DNA of 64,000 nt from Chachezhania antarctica (GCF_003646465.1 NZ_QZEX01000003.1:124001-188000); one strand, 5' to 3'; positions 16,996-25,899 are shown, counted from the first letter of the stretch. Numbers and translations: made by a program. The notes: generated by a model not told the origin, from the letters alone.

Positions 16996-17565
16996 GTGGA
17001 ATCGCAGAAGCGCAAGCCGCGTGCCGACGCTGTCAGGAACCGCGAATTGCTGATCTCGGCGGCGCGGGACGTGTTGAAAACCGGTGGCCCGAATGCCAGC
17101 CTGGAGGCCGTCGCGCGCGAGGCGGGCGTTGGGATCGGCACGCTCTATCGCCATTTCCCGACGCGCGAGGCGCTGTTTCACGCGGTGTTCAGCCGCGATC
17201 TGGAAGACATCGTGGTTCTTGCCGAAGGACAGGAAACCGCCGCCGATCCGGTGGCGGCCCTGCGCAGTTGGTTGCACGCCAACGTGGCGCTGGTGGAAAC
17301 CAAGCGCGGGATGCTGGGCGCCCTGTCGGTTGTGATGACCCCGGAATCTAAAGAAGCCTATTCCGGCGACATGCAACGTATCAAGGCGGCCGTAGACCGG
17401 CTGCTGGAGCGTGCCGCAGAGGCCGGCCAGATCCGCGACGGCGTCACGTCGGAAGACCTTCTCCAGACGATGTATGCGCTGTGCTACGCGCGCGAGCCGG
17501 GCCCTGACTGGCGCGAGAAGGTCCTGAAGCTGCTGGATATCTTTCTGGACGGCCTGAAGCTTTAA
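16996..17565 (+). CDS. TetR-family transcriptional regulator
   Basis: A 189-residue repressor. The helix-turn-helix is near residues 15-60 (NRELLISAARDVL ... ASLEAVAREAGVGIGTLYRHFPTREALFHAVF), and the C-terminal helical domain (YSGDMQRIKAAVDRLLERAAEAGQIRDGVTSEDL) matches the SbtR-like group. The GTG at 16996 is preferred because AAAGGTGG precedes it and because a longer frame from 16900 would run through the operator. It is divergent from the molybdenum hydroxylase operon and likely represses it. Confidence 0.88.
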   Translation: MESQKRKPRADAVRNRELLISAARDVLKTGGPNASLEAVAREAGVGIGTLYRHFPTREALFHAVFSRDLEDIVVLAEGQETAADPVAALRSWLHANVALVETKRGMLGALSVVMTPESKEAYSGDMQRIKAAVDRLLERAAEAGQIRDGVTSEDLLQTMYALCYAREPGPDWREKVLKLLDIFLDGLKL

Positions 17566-17972
17566 CCCGCGCGCGGCGGCATGATGCCCGGATTGGCAAG
17601 GTCCGGGACAAATCCGGCGCAAGGGCAAGCCAGCAGGACTGCCCACGCTGCCAGGCGGTTTCTGTCCGTCCACCTCCGTCCGGAACCACCGCATATCTCC
17701 GAAATCTTGCCGCCACGCCCGGGCCAACGCCTTCAGCCTGCGGAACGGCTGTGCTGTTCAACTGGCCGAATGATCGTCACGTTTGTTTTGGTGACGCCAC
17801 GCAGGAACAGACTGCCAAAGCCGCCGGACATGAATGTCAGGTCTGGACGGCCCCCACCTCGCGCTCGGGGATCTCGGCCAGGGGGCACACCTGACCCGTC
17901 TGAAAGGCTCCCTGTCGCTTCACCCCAAACGCGGCGGCTGTGGCAAGGCGGACCTGCTCATGAGGCGAAGGG
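17566..17972. other. ~400 bp intergenic region, nothing recognised
   Basis: The stretch lies between the end of the TetR gene and the 3' end of the MetE-like gene, which converges on it. Short frames exist on both strands, but none has a start signal, domain or convincing codon use. Confidence 0.4.
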
Positions 17973-18995
17973 TCACGACAGCTCGGCCCGGACGATCGCC
18001 GCCCCCTGCGCCATGGATTGCATCTTGCCGAAGGCCACGTCACGCGGCAGGTATTTCAGACCGCAATCCGGCGCCACGACGATCTTGTCGGCGTCCACGT
18101 AGGGCAGCGCCCGGCGAATGCGGGCGGCAATCGCCTCGGGCGTTTCGGCGGTCTGATCCGACAGGTCCAGCACGCCAAGAATGACCGTCTTGCCACGGAT
18201 TTCTTCAAGGACCGAGGTGTCGAGATTGCTTTGCGCCGTTTCGATGGAGATCTGGTCGCACAGGCAATCCTTCATCTGCGGCAGGAAGGAATAGCCATCC
18301 GGGCGTTTCTTGGTCAGCGCCGCATAGCCGAAGCAGATGTGAACCGCGGTTGTCCCCGCCGCCCCGTCCAGCGCGGCGTTCAGGGCCGCCAGCCCATATT
18401 CCTCGGCCGGTTCCGGGCGGGCCTGCATCCACGGTTCGTCCAGCTGCACCACGTCGGCCCCGGCGGCGAATAGGTCCGCAATCTCCTCGCGCACCGCTTC
18501 GGCATAGCCCATCGCGGCCTTGGCCGGGTCGCCGTAATATTCGTCGACGGCCTGCTGGCTCATCGTGAAGGGTCCGGGCAGCGTGATCTTGATCTGACGG
18601 TCGGTATGGGCGCGCAGGAACTTCAGGTCCTCGACCTCCACGGGGCGTTCCCGGGTGATCGGCCCCACGATCCGCGGCACCGGCACCGGCTGGCCCGACC
18701 GGGTCATGACCGTACCGTAATTGTCCAGATCCAGCCCGCCAAGTGCTGTGGCCAGCCGGTTGGAATAGCTCTCGCGCCGGATCTCGCCATCGGTGATGAT
18801 GTCGAGCCCCGCTTCCTCCTGATCGCGGATGGCGATGCGCGTGGCATCGTCCTGCGCTTCCCTCAGATGGTCTTCAGGGATGCGCCACAGCTCCTTCGCG
18901 CGGGTGCGGGGCGGGAACTGGCCTTTCAGCTTCTCGCGGTCGATCAGCCAGTCGGGCTGGCAGTAGCTTCCGACAAGGGACGTGGGAAACAGCAT
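17973..18995 (-). CDS. MetE-like (cobalamin-independent methionine synthase fold) zinc methyltransferase
   Basis: A 340-residue single-domain homologue of the C-terminal half of MetE. Zinc-site residues are kept: His219 and Cys221 (AVHICFGY), a Glu near 252 (ISIETAQSNLD) and Cys311 (VVAPDCGLKYL). The folate-binding N-terminal half of true MetE is missing. Proteins of this size include epoxyalkane:CoM transferases and uncharacterised methyltransferases in catabolic clusters. It is the last gene of a four-gene operon with an amidohydrolase, an IclR regulator and an intradiol dioxygenase, so I infer a methyl- or alkyl-transfer step on the pathway substrate rather than methionine synthesis. The ATG at 18995 follows GAGAGG. 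Confidence 0.82.
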   Translation of the reverse strand: MLFPTSLVGSYCQPDWLIDREKLKGQFPPRTRAKELWRIPEDHLREAQDDATRIAIRDQEEAGLDIITDGEIRRESYSNRLATALGGLDLDNYGTVMTRSGQPVPVPRIVGPITRERPVEVEDLKFLRAHTDRQIKITLPGPFTMSQQAVDEYYGDPAKAAMGYAEAVREEIADLFAAGADVVQLDEPWMQARPEPAEEYGLAALNAALDGAAGTTAVHICFGYAALTKKRPDGYSFLPQMKDCLCDQISIETAQSNLDTSVLEEIRGKTVILGVLDLSDQTAETPEAIAARIRRALPYVDADKIVVAPDCGLKYLPRDVAFGKMQSMAQGAAIVRAELS

Positions 18996-19049
18996 GGTGA
19001 AACCTCTCGTTCTGTTGCCGGTCGGACCAGCCACGGGCCCGACCAGGGG

Positions 19050-20528
19050 TCACGCGAACAGGTCCTGTTCGATGCCCGCCTTTTCGAAGATGTAATCGCG
19101 GCTGGCGGCCAGTTCGGCGCCCAGCTTGGCCATGTCATGGCCCAGAAGCTGGCCCTGCCATTTCCGGATCTGCCCGGCGACCATCACGGTATCAACGTTC
19201 GACCGGTCCATCAGCGTCACCACCGCGCCCGGCACGTTGTTCAGCGGCGCGACATTGATCGCCTCGGCATCCAGAAGGACGATGTCGGCCTCCTTTCCCG
19301 GCGTCAGCGATCCTGTCTTGTGATCCAGCCTGAGGCCCCTTGCGCCTTCGATGGTGGCATGCCGGATCGCATCCATGCAGCGCATCAGGGCCGGAACCTC
19401 GGCCTCCCCGCCAAGGGCCGCGTCGTTCACGTTCATCCGCTGAAGCGTGATCAGACCGCGCATCTGGGTGAAGAAATCCGCCGACATGGTGCATTCCACG
19501 TCGGACGACAGCGACATCCCCATGCCAAGGTCGATGGCCCGCTGGATCGGCGGCTGGCCGTGGCGCATGTGCATTTCGATGGGGACCGACAGCGACACGT
19601 GCGCCCCCGCATCGGCGGCGGTCTGCCACGCGAAATCGGACATGCCGGTCATGTGGATGAAGATGTTGTCGGGCCCGAATGCGCCCGACTTGGCCAGTTC
19701 GTCGAAGGTCGGCGCCATGCCGAAGGTGCCCACGACATGAAGCGCGATCTGCAGATCCAGCTCCCGGCCCACCTTCCAGGCGTCCTCGTAGCCGGGAATG
19801 TAGATCTCTCCGCCCATGACCATCGTGACAAGTTGATCGTCGGAGGAGAAGTGATCCGACCGCAGCCGCACCGCATCGCCGGGGTACTGGTTGCCCTCCC
19901 ACCAGCCTTCGAAATATCCGAAGACGGCGCGGCGCCCGGCGTCCTGCAGGCCCTTGACCACGGCGTCGGAATGTTCGGGCGAATGGTGGATCTGGCTCAC
20001 GTCCATCACCGTCGTCACGCCGGCATCCAGCTGCGCCAGACCGCCGTAGAGTTCGTTGATGTACACATCCTCGGGACGGTAATGCTGGGAATAGTTCTGC
20101 AACATCGTCTCGTAATAGTTCACGACGTTCTCGGGCTGACCGTCAGGGACAAGGATCGCGTTCGACAGGGAGGACCGGAGGCCGGTTTCGAACTGGTGGT
20201 GGTGCGTGTCGATGAAGCCCGGCATCACGATCTTGCCCGCGGCGTCGATCACGGCGGCATCGCCCGGGTCGATTTGGGCCGCGATCTGGACGATCTTGTG
20301 GCCTTCGATCAGCACGTCGCCCTTCACGTAATTGCCCACCGCCGGATCCATCGACAGGACGGCACCGCCCTTGATCAGAACCCGCCGCCCCGGCTGGCCC
20401 GCCGACAGCGGCAGTGTTTCCGGGCTTGTCGCAGGTTTACCGGTGGGCGCGTCCGCGGGATTGCGCACGACGGGATTGTTCGCGCGGCACATGTTGGCCG
20501 GGGTCGCCGGTCCACAAAGCTGACACAT
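19050..20528 (-). CDS. Amidohydrolase (TRZ/ATZ-like) with N-terminal CxxC extension
   Basis: A 492-residue metal-dependent hydrolase. The beta-barrel metal site is visible as DTHHHQFET (His109, His111), then ALHVVGTFG, IFIHMTGMS and the Asp in SLSSDVECTM, followed by the C-terminal GSLTPGKEADIVLLD. This fits cytosine-deaminase/atrazine-hydrolase-type enzymes that remove amino or other groups from heterocycles. The first 48 residues are extra: MCQLC followed by a third Cys at 14 and a Pro-rich linker, which may bind metal. It lies between the MetE-like gene and the IclR gene in one operon. The substrate is unknown. Confidence 0.85.
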   Translation of the reverse strand: MCQLCGPATPANMCRANNPVVRNPADAPTGKPATSPETLPLSAGQPGRRVLIKGGAVLSMDPAVGNYVKGDVLIEGHKIVQIAAQIDPGDAAVIDAAGKIVMPGFIDTHHHQFETGLRSSLSNAILVPDGQPENVVNYYETMLQNYSQHYRPEDVYINELYGGLAQLDAGVTTVMDVSQIHHSPEHSDAVVKGLQDAGRRAVFGYFEGWWEGNQYPGDAVRLRSDHFSSDDQLVTMVMGGEIYIPGYEDAWKVGRELDLQIALHVVGTFGMAPTFDELAKSGAFGPDNIFIHMTGMSDFAWQTAADAGAHVSLSVPIEMHMRHGQPPIQRAIDLGMGMSLSSDVECTMSADFFTQMRGLITLQRMNVNDAALGGEAEVPALMRCMDAIRHATIEGARGLRLDHKTGSLTPGKEADIVLLDAEAINVAPLNNVPGAVVTLMDRSNVDTVMVAGQIRKWQGQLLGHDMAKLGAELAASRDYIFEKAGIEQDLFA

Positions 20529-20570
20529 GATGGTCTCCTCCCAGAGATTTCTTGCCGTTTCGCAAGTTTT

Positions 20571-21371
20571 TCAGTCGCCCAGCACGGTCTGCAGGACGGG
20601 ATAGCGCGCAATCTGGTGCGCGATATGCGAGGCGGTTTCCCGCAGGGCCGGCAGACGCTCGGCAATCAATGTCTCGACCGTGAGCATCCCGGTGTAGCCC
20701 GAGCTGTTGACGGCCGCGATCGTGGCACCCGATGGATCGCGGATCGGCACCGCCAGCGCCGTGATCCCGTAATCCAGCTGGTCGACCGTCGTGGCATAGC
20801 CGTCCTGCCGGACGCGCTGCAGGTCCTCCCTCAGCTGGCAGGGATCGGTGCAGGTCTGCGCGGTCAGCGGCTCCATCGTGACGCCCGCCAGGTAGGTTTC
20901 CAGCGCGTCATCGGGCAGCGATGCCAGCAGCACCCGGCCCATCGACGTGGCATAGGCCGGGTAACGTGCGCCGATAACCGCCGTGGCCCGCCGCGCGCGC
21001 TGCACGGAATGGTGCGCGACATAGATCACGTCGCCGCCGTCCAGCGTACCCACCGATGACGCATCGCCGAACCGGCCGACAAGCTGGCGCAGGTCGGGCT
21101 GCATCAGTTCGTCGATCCGGGCCGAGGAATAGAACGACGTGCCCAGCGTCATGATCTTGGGCCGCAGGTGAAAGCGTTTGTCCTTTTGCCCGACATATCC
21201 CAGCGTCGACAGCGTGATCAGCGACCGCCGCGCCGCCGCCGGGGACAGGCCGACGCGCCGCGCCAGTTCCGAAAGCGTCATCTCGGGATGATCCGCATCG
21301 AAGGATTCGAGGATCGCCAGCCCCTTGGCCAGCCCTTCGACGAATTCCGGGGGTCTGTCGCGGTCGGACAT
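20571..21371 (-). CDS. IclR-family regulator (PcaR/PobR-like subgroup)
   Basis: A 266-residue regulator. The N-terminal winged helix (EGLAKGLAILESFDADHPEMTLSELARRVGLSPAAARRSLITL) is followed by an IclR effector domain (SMGRVLLASLP ... GITALAVPIRDPSGATIAAVNSS). The FVEGLAKGLAILE opening and R-SL-TL recognition helix are typical of aromatic-acid regulators of the PcaR/PcaU/PobR group. It lies 3 bases after the intradiol dioxygenase gene. I infer that it controls the two divergent catabolic operons through the palindrome at 22336-22352. Confidence 0.88.
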   Translation of the reverse strand: MSDRDRPPEFVEGLAKGLAILESFDADHPEMTLSELARRVGLSPAAARRSLITLSTLGYVGQKDKRFHLRPKIMTLGTSFYSSARIDELMQPDLRQLVGRFGDASSVGTLDGGDVIYVAHHSVQRARRATAVIGARYPAYATSMGRVLLASLPDDALETYLAGVTMEPLTAQTCTDPCQLREDLQRVRQDGYATTVDQLDYGITALAVPIRDPSGATIAAVNSSGYTGMLTVETLIAERLPALRETASHIAHQIARYPVLQTVLGD

Positions 21372-21374
21372 GGC

Positions 21375-22238
21375 TTAACCTTCGGGGGCCAGGACGAAGT
21401 CGAATTCGAACATCGCGTCCGGCTCTTTCTCCAGCTCGAACCCAAGGGCCGAGATATCCTTCATCGGCTGGATCTTCGCGATCAGCGACCGGCGCACGCC
21501 GAAGACGGCATCGTTGTCGATGTATTCGGTATTCTCGAAGAACACTTCCGTGGTGATCGAGGTCATGCCCGGCGCCCGCACCATGTAATGCAGATGTGCC
21601 GCCCGCCACGCATGGCGGTTGCCGGCGCGCAGAAGGTCGCCCACGGGGCCGTCATAGGGAACGGTGTAGGGCTTGGGCAGCACGGTTGTGTAATAGTACC
21701 GCCCTTCGGCATCGGTCTCGAAGACGCCGCGCAGGTCGTACTTGTCCTGGCCCTTCTCCTGCTCCTGGATCGGATAGGTGCCCGCCGCATCCGCCTGCCA
21801 CGTGTCGACGATGGCGCCGCGCAGCGGGTTGTGGAGCGAATCCGTGACCTTGCCATGCACCAGCACCGTCACCCCGTCGCGGTTGTCGGCCAGGTCCGAC
21901 CCCAGTGCCTTGCGCGGAGAGTTGTCGAGGTAGAACGGCCCAAGGTTCGATCCTTCGGTCGCGCCGCCCTTGGTGTTGATCATGTCGACCAGCGCGGAAA
22001 AGCCCAGCACGTCCGACAGCAGGATGAATTCGTGGCGTTCCGGGGTCGAGATCTGGCCGCAATCATAAAGGAAGTTCAGCACGCCCATCCACTCTTCGTG
22101 AGTGATATTATGTTCGCGGGTGTAATCGTGAAGGTGGTCGATCAGCCCCTGAAGAAGCTGTTCGAACCGGCTGCCCGGCTGGGTCTTGAAAGATTCTTTC
22201 ACCGCCTTGGTGACCGTGAACTGGTTGATATCGCGCAT
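21375..22238 (-). CDS. Intradiol ring-cleavage dioxygenase (hydroxyquinol/catechol 1,2-dioxygenase family)
   Basis: A 287-residue Fe(III) dioxygenase that opens aromatic rings between two hydroxyls. It has the N-terminal dimerisation domain (about 1-95) and the catalytic domain with the likely iron ligands Tyr155 (AAGTYP), Tyr191 (KPYTVPYDGPVG), His215 and His217 (NRHAWRAAHLHYMV). EGSNLGPFY is the family block ahead of the barrel. Architecture and length match hydroxyquinol 1,2-dioxygenases (about 290) better than protocatechuate dioxygenases. The ATG at 22238 follows GGGAGGACAGAG. It is the first gene of the leftward operon. No maleylacetate reductase or muconate cycloisomerase is nearby, which is unusual. 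Confidence 0.9.
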   Translation of the reverse strand: MRDINQFTVTKAVKESFKTQPGSRFEQLLQGLIDHLHDYTREHNITHEEWMGVLNFLYDCGQISTPERHEFILLSDVLGFSALVDMINTKGGATEGSNLGPFYLDNSPRKALGSDLADNRDGVTVLVHGKVTDSLHNPLRGAIVDTWQADAAGTYPIQEQEKGQDKYDLRGVFETDAEGRYYYTTVLPKPYTVPYDGPVGDLLRAGNRHAWRAAHLHYMVRAPGMTSITTEVFFENTEYIDNDAVFGVRRSLIAKIQPMKDISALGFELEKEPDAMFEFDFVLAPEG

Positions 22239-22335
22239 CTCTGTCCTCCCCTGCGAACCGCGCCCTCCCGTAGCCGCGGCATTTTCCCTTGACGGCAACC
22301 TTAGGCCCGGTCGATAATTTCGACAAGAGAAAATC

Positions 22336-22352
22336 TTTTCGGTATCCGAAAA
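22336..22352. promoter_or_regulatory. 17-bp palindrome in shared promoter of divergent catabolic operons
   Basis: TTTTCGG-TAT-CCGAAAA has perfect 7-bp arms. It sits 16 bases before the citryl-CoA lyase-like gene and 97 bases before the dioxygenase gene. It is the best candidate site for the IclR regulator of the cluster. Confidence 0.6.
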
Positions 22353-22368
22353 CTGTCAGGAGATACCC

Positions 22369-23181
22369 ATGCGAATTGGCAAACAGGATCAGGCATTCAC
22401 CGCGATCGCCACGTCCGATGCAACCTCCATCACGGTCCGCGGTCACGATCTGTGCGACGACCTGATCGGCCACATCAACTTCACCGATTACCTGTGGCTG
22501 CTGGTGCTTGGGGAAAAGCCGACGCCCGAGCAGCGCCAGATGATGGATGCCTGCCTCGTGGCCATCGCAGAACACGGGCTGGTGCCATCGGTGCAGGCCG
22601 CGCGCATGACGCTGGCCGCCGGACCCGAGGCCTGGCAGGGCGCGATGGCGGCGGGGCTTCTGGGCATGGGCAGCGTCGTTGCCGGCAGTTCCGAAGCCGC
22701 CGGGCAGTACCTGGCCGCGCTGGTGGACAAGGCCGAAGCCGATGGCACCGACCTGGAAGAGGTCGTGATCGCCAGCCTGAAGGACCACAAGGAACACCGC
22801 CGCAAGGTGGCGGGCATGGGTCATCCCCAGCACAGCAGCGGCGATCCCCGCGCCGACCGGCTGCTTCAGATTTCCGACGATCTGGGCGTGACGGGCACGT
22901 ATGTCGGCGCGCTGCGGCTGGTGGACAAGCACGCGACCGAAATCATCGGGCGGCCGCTGCCGATCAACGTCTCGGGCGCGATCCCGGCCACGATCATGGA
23001 TGCCGGCTGGCCCACCGACGCGATCAAGGCCGTGCCATTGATCGCCCGCGCCGCCGGCCTGTCGGCGCACCTGTTCGAGGAAGCGCAGCGGTCGATCGGG
23101 TTCATCATGTCGAACAAGGCGGACCAGGCCATCGCGTATGATGGCAAGACGGTCCCGGCCCGCGACAAGGCGGCAGAGTGA
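22369..23181 (+). CDS. Citryl-CoA lyase-like protein (short citrate synthase family)
   Basis: A 270-residue protein of the citrate-synthase superfamily in the short form seen in citryl-CoA lyases (CitE-independent CCL type) and the C-terminal domain of ATP-citrate lyase. Recognisable blocks are GHDLCDDLIGHINFTDYLWLLVLGEKPTPEQ, the active-site His in MGHPQHSSGDPRADRLL and the C-terminal GLSAHLFEEAQRSIG (Arg-containing CoA/citrate segment). Such enzymes cleave citryl-CoA-like thioesters to acetyl-CoA plus a 2-oxo acid. Its stop overlaps the CoA-transferase start (GTGA), so the pair probably works in sequence: activation, then C-C cleavage. Confidence 0.85.
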   Translation: MRIGKQDQAFTAIATSDATSITVRGHDLCDDLIGHINFTDYLWLLVLGEKPTPEQRQMMDACLVAIAEHGLVPSVQAARMTLAAGPEAWQGAMAAGLLGMGSVVAGSSEAAGQYLAALVDKAEADGTDLEEVVIASLKDHKEHRRKVAGMGHPQHSSGDPRADRLLQISDDLGVTGTYVGALRLVDKHATEIIGRPLPINVSGAIPATIMDAGWPTDAIKAVPLIARAAGLSAHLFEEAQRSIGFIMSNKADQAIAYDGKTVPARDKAAE

Positions 23182-24329
23182 CCATGGTCAAGATCCTGAA
23201 AGACATCCGCGTCGTCGAGCTGGGCACCTACATCACCGGCCCCGCCGCAGGCATGCACCTGGCCGATCTGGGTGCCGAGGTGATCAAGGTGGAACGCCCC
23301 GAAACCGGCGATCCGTTCCGCGCGTTCAAGGGCGGGCTCTACAGCCCGCATTTCCAGACCTACAACCGCAACAAGCGCTCCATCGCGCTGAACACCAAGG
23401 ATCCCGACGATCTGGCGGTGTTCATGGACCTGATCAAGGACGCCGATGTCTTCATCCAGAACTTCCGCCCCGGCGTCGCCGAAAAGCTGGGCGTGGGCGA
23501 AGACGATCTGCGCAAGGTAGCGCCGAACATCGTCTATTGCGCGATCTCGGGCTTTGGCCAGTCCGGCCCGTCCCGCGACCGCCCCGCCTATGACACCGTC
23601 GCGCAGGCCGCCAGCGGGTACCTGCGGCTTCTGACCCCGCCCGACAATCCGCGCGTGATCGGCCCGGCCATCGCCGATGCCGTCACCGGCCAGTACGCGG
23701 CCCTTGCCTGCCTCGCGGCCCTTCTGGAACGCGCGACATCGGGCAAAGGCCGCCGCATCGACATCTCGATGCTGGAGGCGATGAGCCATTTCAACCTCGA
23801 CAGCTTCACCCACTTCTATTCGGAAGGCGAGGTCATGGGCCCGCTGTCGCGCCCGGTCGTGTCCCAAAGCTACACGTTCGAATGCAGCGACGGGAAATGG
23901 ATAGCAATCCACATGTCGTCGCCCACGAAGTTCTGGACGGGGTTTCTGGAAGCCACCGGCCAGACCGAACTGGCCAAGGATCCCCGCTTTGCCGAACGGC
24001 TGGACCGAATCGACCATCAGGACGACCTGATCGACATCTTCACCCCGATCTTCCGCACCAAAACGCGCGACGACTGGTGCGCGCTGATGCTGGAACACGA
24101 GGTCCCGCATGCGCCCGCCTACGATGCGGACGAAGCGCTGGAGGATCCGCAGGCGCAGCATCTGGGGCTGAAAGTGTCGATGCCGCACGAGGGCCTTGGC
24201 ACCTACACCACCGTGCGCGCGCCCTATTCCTTTGACGGGGCGCCCGACCGGGATATCGCGCCGCCGCCGTACCTCGACGAACACGGCGCGGCGATCCGCG
24301 AGGAACTGAAGAGCAGACAGGCCGGATAA
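23178..24329 (+). CDS. Family III CoA-transferase (CaiB/BaiF)
   Basis: A 383-residue enzyme that moves CoA between carboxylic acids. Family blocks are RVVELGTYITGPAAGMHLADLGAEVIKVERPETGDPFR, the RNKRSIALN strand, FIQNFRPGVAEKLG and ISGFGQSGP. The catalytic aspartate is Asp167 in GPAIADAVTGQYAA. Start is GTG at 23178, overlapping the lyase stop by 4 bases; an ATG at 23184 is also possible. It sits between a citryl-CoA lyase-like gene and a YciI-like gene, which points to CoA activation of a polycarboxylic ring-cleavage product or a citrate analogue. Confidence 0.9.
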   Translation: MTMVKILKDIRVVELGTYITGPAAGMHLADLGAEVIKVERPETGDPFRAFKGGLYSPHFQTYNRNKRSIALNTKDPDDLAVFMDLIKDADVFIQNFRPGVAEKLGVGEDDLRKVAPNIVYCAISGFGQSGPSRDRPAYDTVAQAASGYLRLLTPPDNPRVIGPAIADAVTGQYAALACLAALLERATSGKGRRIDISMLEAMSHFNLDSFTHFYSEGEVMGPLSRPVVSQSYTFECSDGKWIAIHMSSPTKFWTGFLEATGQTELAKDPRFAERLDRIDHQDDLIDIFTPIFRTKTRDDWCALMLEHEVPHAPAYDADEALEDPQAQHLGLKVSMPHEGLGTYTTVRAPYSFDGAPDRDIAPPPYLDEHGAAIREELKSRQAG

Positions 24330-24358
24330 GGCCCTGCGCTGATTTGGGAGGATCGGCC

Positions 24359-24763
24359 ATGAGCGACGAAGACAACCCGACATCGGTGCCCGCCGCCGGT
24401 GTTCTGGAAGCAAGCCAGGGCATGCTGCAAAAGCAGCTCTATGCGATCTTCACCCGGCCCGTGAACGGTCTGGGCCCGGTCTTCGCCAATATCGAAGAAC
24501 ATCTGAAATTCCAGGTGGGACTGGAAGAACGGGGCATCATGTTCGCCGCAGGCCCCCTGTGGACCGACGACGAACAAAGCTGGGAAGGGGAAGGCATGGT
24601 GATCGTCCGCGCGGGCTCGCGGGACGAGGCTGTGGCCATCGCCGAAAGCGATCCGATGCACAAGGCCGGTGCGCGCAGCTTCACGGTGCGTCCGTGGCTG
24701 ATCAACGAAGGGTCGATCACCATCCGTGTCGATTTTTCGGCGCAGCGCGCAACGGTCGGCTGA
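24359..24763 (+). CDS. YciI-like (YCII superfamily) protein
   Basis: A 134-residue protein with a ferredoxin-like YCII domain: QLYAIFTRPV at the first strand, HLKFQVGLEERGIMFAAGPLW with the conserved His and Gly-Pro-Leu, and AIAESDPMHKAGARSFTVRPW with the Asp-Pro pair. Members include isomerase- and dehydrochlorinase-type enzymes; TftG of the 2,4,5-T pathway acts just before a hydroxyquinol 1,2-dioxygenase. Start is the ATG at 24359 with GGGAGGATC upstream. Pairing with the intradiol dioxygenase of the divergent operon makes a small-ring or muconolactone-type step plausible. Confidence 0.85.
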   Translation: MSDEDNPTSVPAAGVLEASQGMLQKQLYAIFTRPVNGLGPVFANIEEHLKFQVGLEERGIMFAAGPLWTDDEQSWEGEGMVIVRAGSRDEAVAIAESDPMHKAGARSFTVRPWLINEGSITIRVDFSAQRATVG

Positions 24764-24789
24764 AAAAAGAAACCTAGGGAGGAACCACA

Positions 24790-25884
24790 ATGAAACCGCT
24801 GCTTGGGAAAAAGCTGCTTGGCATGCTTGCAACCGCGACACTGATCGCGCCGGGGGCCGTCACGGCCCAGGAAACGATAAACCTGACGGTGGCATCCAGC
24901 CACCCGACCGTGGTGCCATGGGTCGGCATGATCGAGACGGTTTTCATGGCCCGCACGGACGAGATCCTGGCCGAAACCGGCAATTACGAGATCGAATGGA
25001 ACGAAGCCTTCGGCGGCCAGCTTTACAAGGCCAACGCGACGCTGACCTCGGTCGAGGAAGGCATCACCGATATCGGCTGGGTGTTCTCGTTCCTCGAAGC
25101 GGCGAAACTGCCGCTCAGCCAGGCGTCGTCGAACGCGCCCTTCGCCACCGCCAACCCCCCGGCCCTGCTGGAGACGATGCAGGACCTGCTCGAAACCAAC
25201 GAGGCGTTTCTTGACGAATGGGAAAGCCACAACCTGAAGGTGCTGGGGCTGACGGCGACGGATCTTTACGACATCTACCTGAAAGAAGAGATCGACAGCA
25301 TCGACGATATCGACGGGCTGAAACTGTCTGCCCCCGGCGTGCTGGGCAACTGGCTGCGCGGGACGGGTGCCAATGCCGTCGACGGCGCGCTGCCGACCTT
25401 CTACACCGACGTGCAGACCGGGGTGTCCGACGGGGTGCTGACGCTGGCGCTTGGGGCCCTGCCGATCAAGCTGTACGAGGTCGCGCCCTATATCCACCGC
25501 TTCGATGCGGGCGCCGCGTTCTCGGGCGCTGTCGCGATCAACCGCGACACGTGGGACAGCCTGCCCGACGAGGTGCAGGAAGCCATGATCCAGGCGGGCA
25601 AGGATTACACCAAAGCCCACGGCCAGGACCTTGTCGAACGTCATGAATTCGCGCTGAACAAGATGGTCGAACTGGGGGCGGATCAAAACACGCCCGTCAA
25701 GATCATCCCGATGCCGCCCGAGGAACGCGCCAAGTGGGTGAACGCCCTGCCCGCACTGGCCGCCGACTGGGCCGCGGAACTGGAAGCGCGCGGCGTGCCT
25801 GCGAAGGAATTCATGGGCCAGTACATGAACGGCCTTAGGGATCGGGGCGAAACGCCGATCCGCGACTGGGACAACGAGCTCTGA
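24790..25884 (+). CDS. TRAP transporter solute-binding protein (DctP family), system 1
   Basis: A 364-residue periplasmic binding protein with a Sec signal peptide (MKPLLGKKLLGMLATATLIAPGAVTAQ). The mature part follows the DctP fold: ASSHPTVVPWVGMIE, WNEAFGGQLYKANATLTSVEEGITDIGW, and DGLKLSAPGVLGNWLRGTGANAV near the substrate-carboxylate Arg region, then LPTFYTDVQTGVSDG. It delivers a carboxylate to the DctQM membrane pair encoded next. It starts 27 bases after the YciI gene with GGGAGGAA upstream, and so belongs to the catabolic operon and probably imports its substrate. Confidence 0.9.
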   Translation: MKPLLGKKLLGMLATATLIAPGAVTAQETINLTVASSHPTVVPWVGMIETVFMARTDEILAETGNYEIEWNEAFGGQLYKANATLTSVEEGITDIGWVFSFLEAAKLPLSQASSNAPFATANPPALLETMQDLLETNEAFLDEWESHNLKVLGLTATDLYDIYLKEEIDSIDDIDGLKLSAPGVLGNWLRGTGANAVDGALPTFYTDVQTGVSDGVLTLALGALPIKLYEVAPYIHRFDAGAAFSGAVAINRDTWDSLPDEVQEAMIQAGKDYTKAHGQDLVERHEFALNKMVELGADQNTPVKIIPMPPEERAKWVNALPALAADWAAELEARGVPAKEFMGQYMNGLRDRGETPIRDWDNEL

Positions 25885-25899
25885 CCGGAGCATCCTGAC

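Noticed and set aside
18606-21059. An 817-codon plus-strand open frame
   Set aside because: It lies antisense to the MetE-like, amidohydrolase and IclR genes and has the His/Arg/Gly-rich composition of a high-G+C shadow frame.
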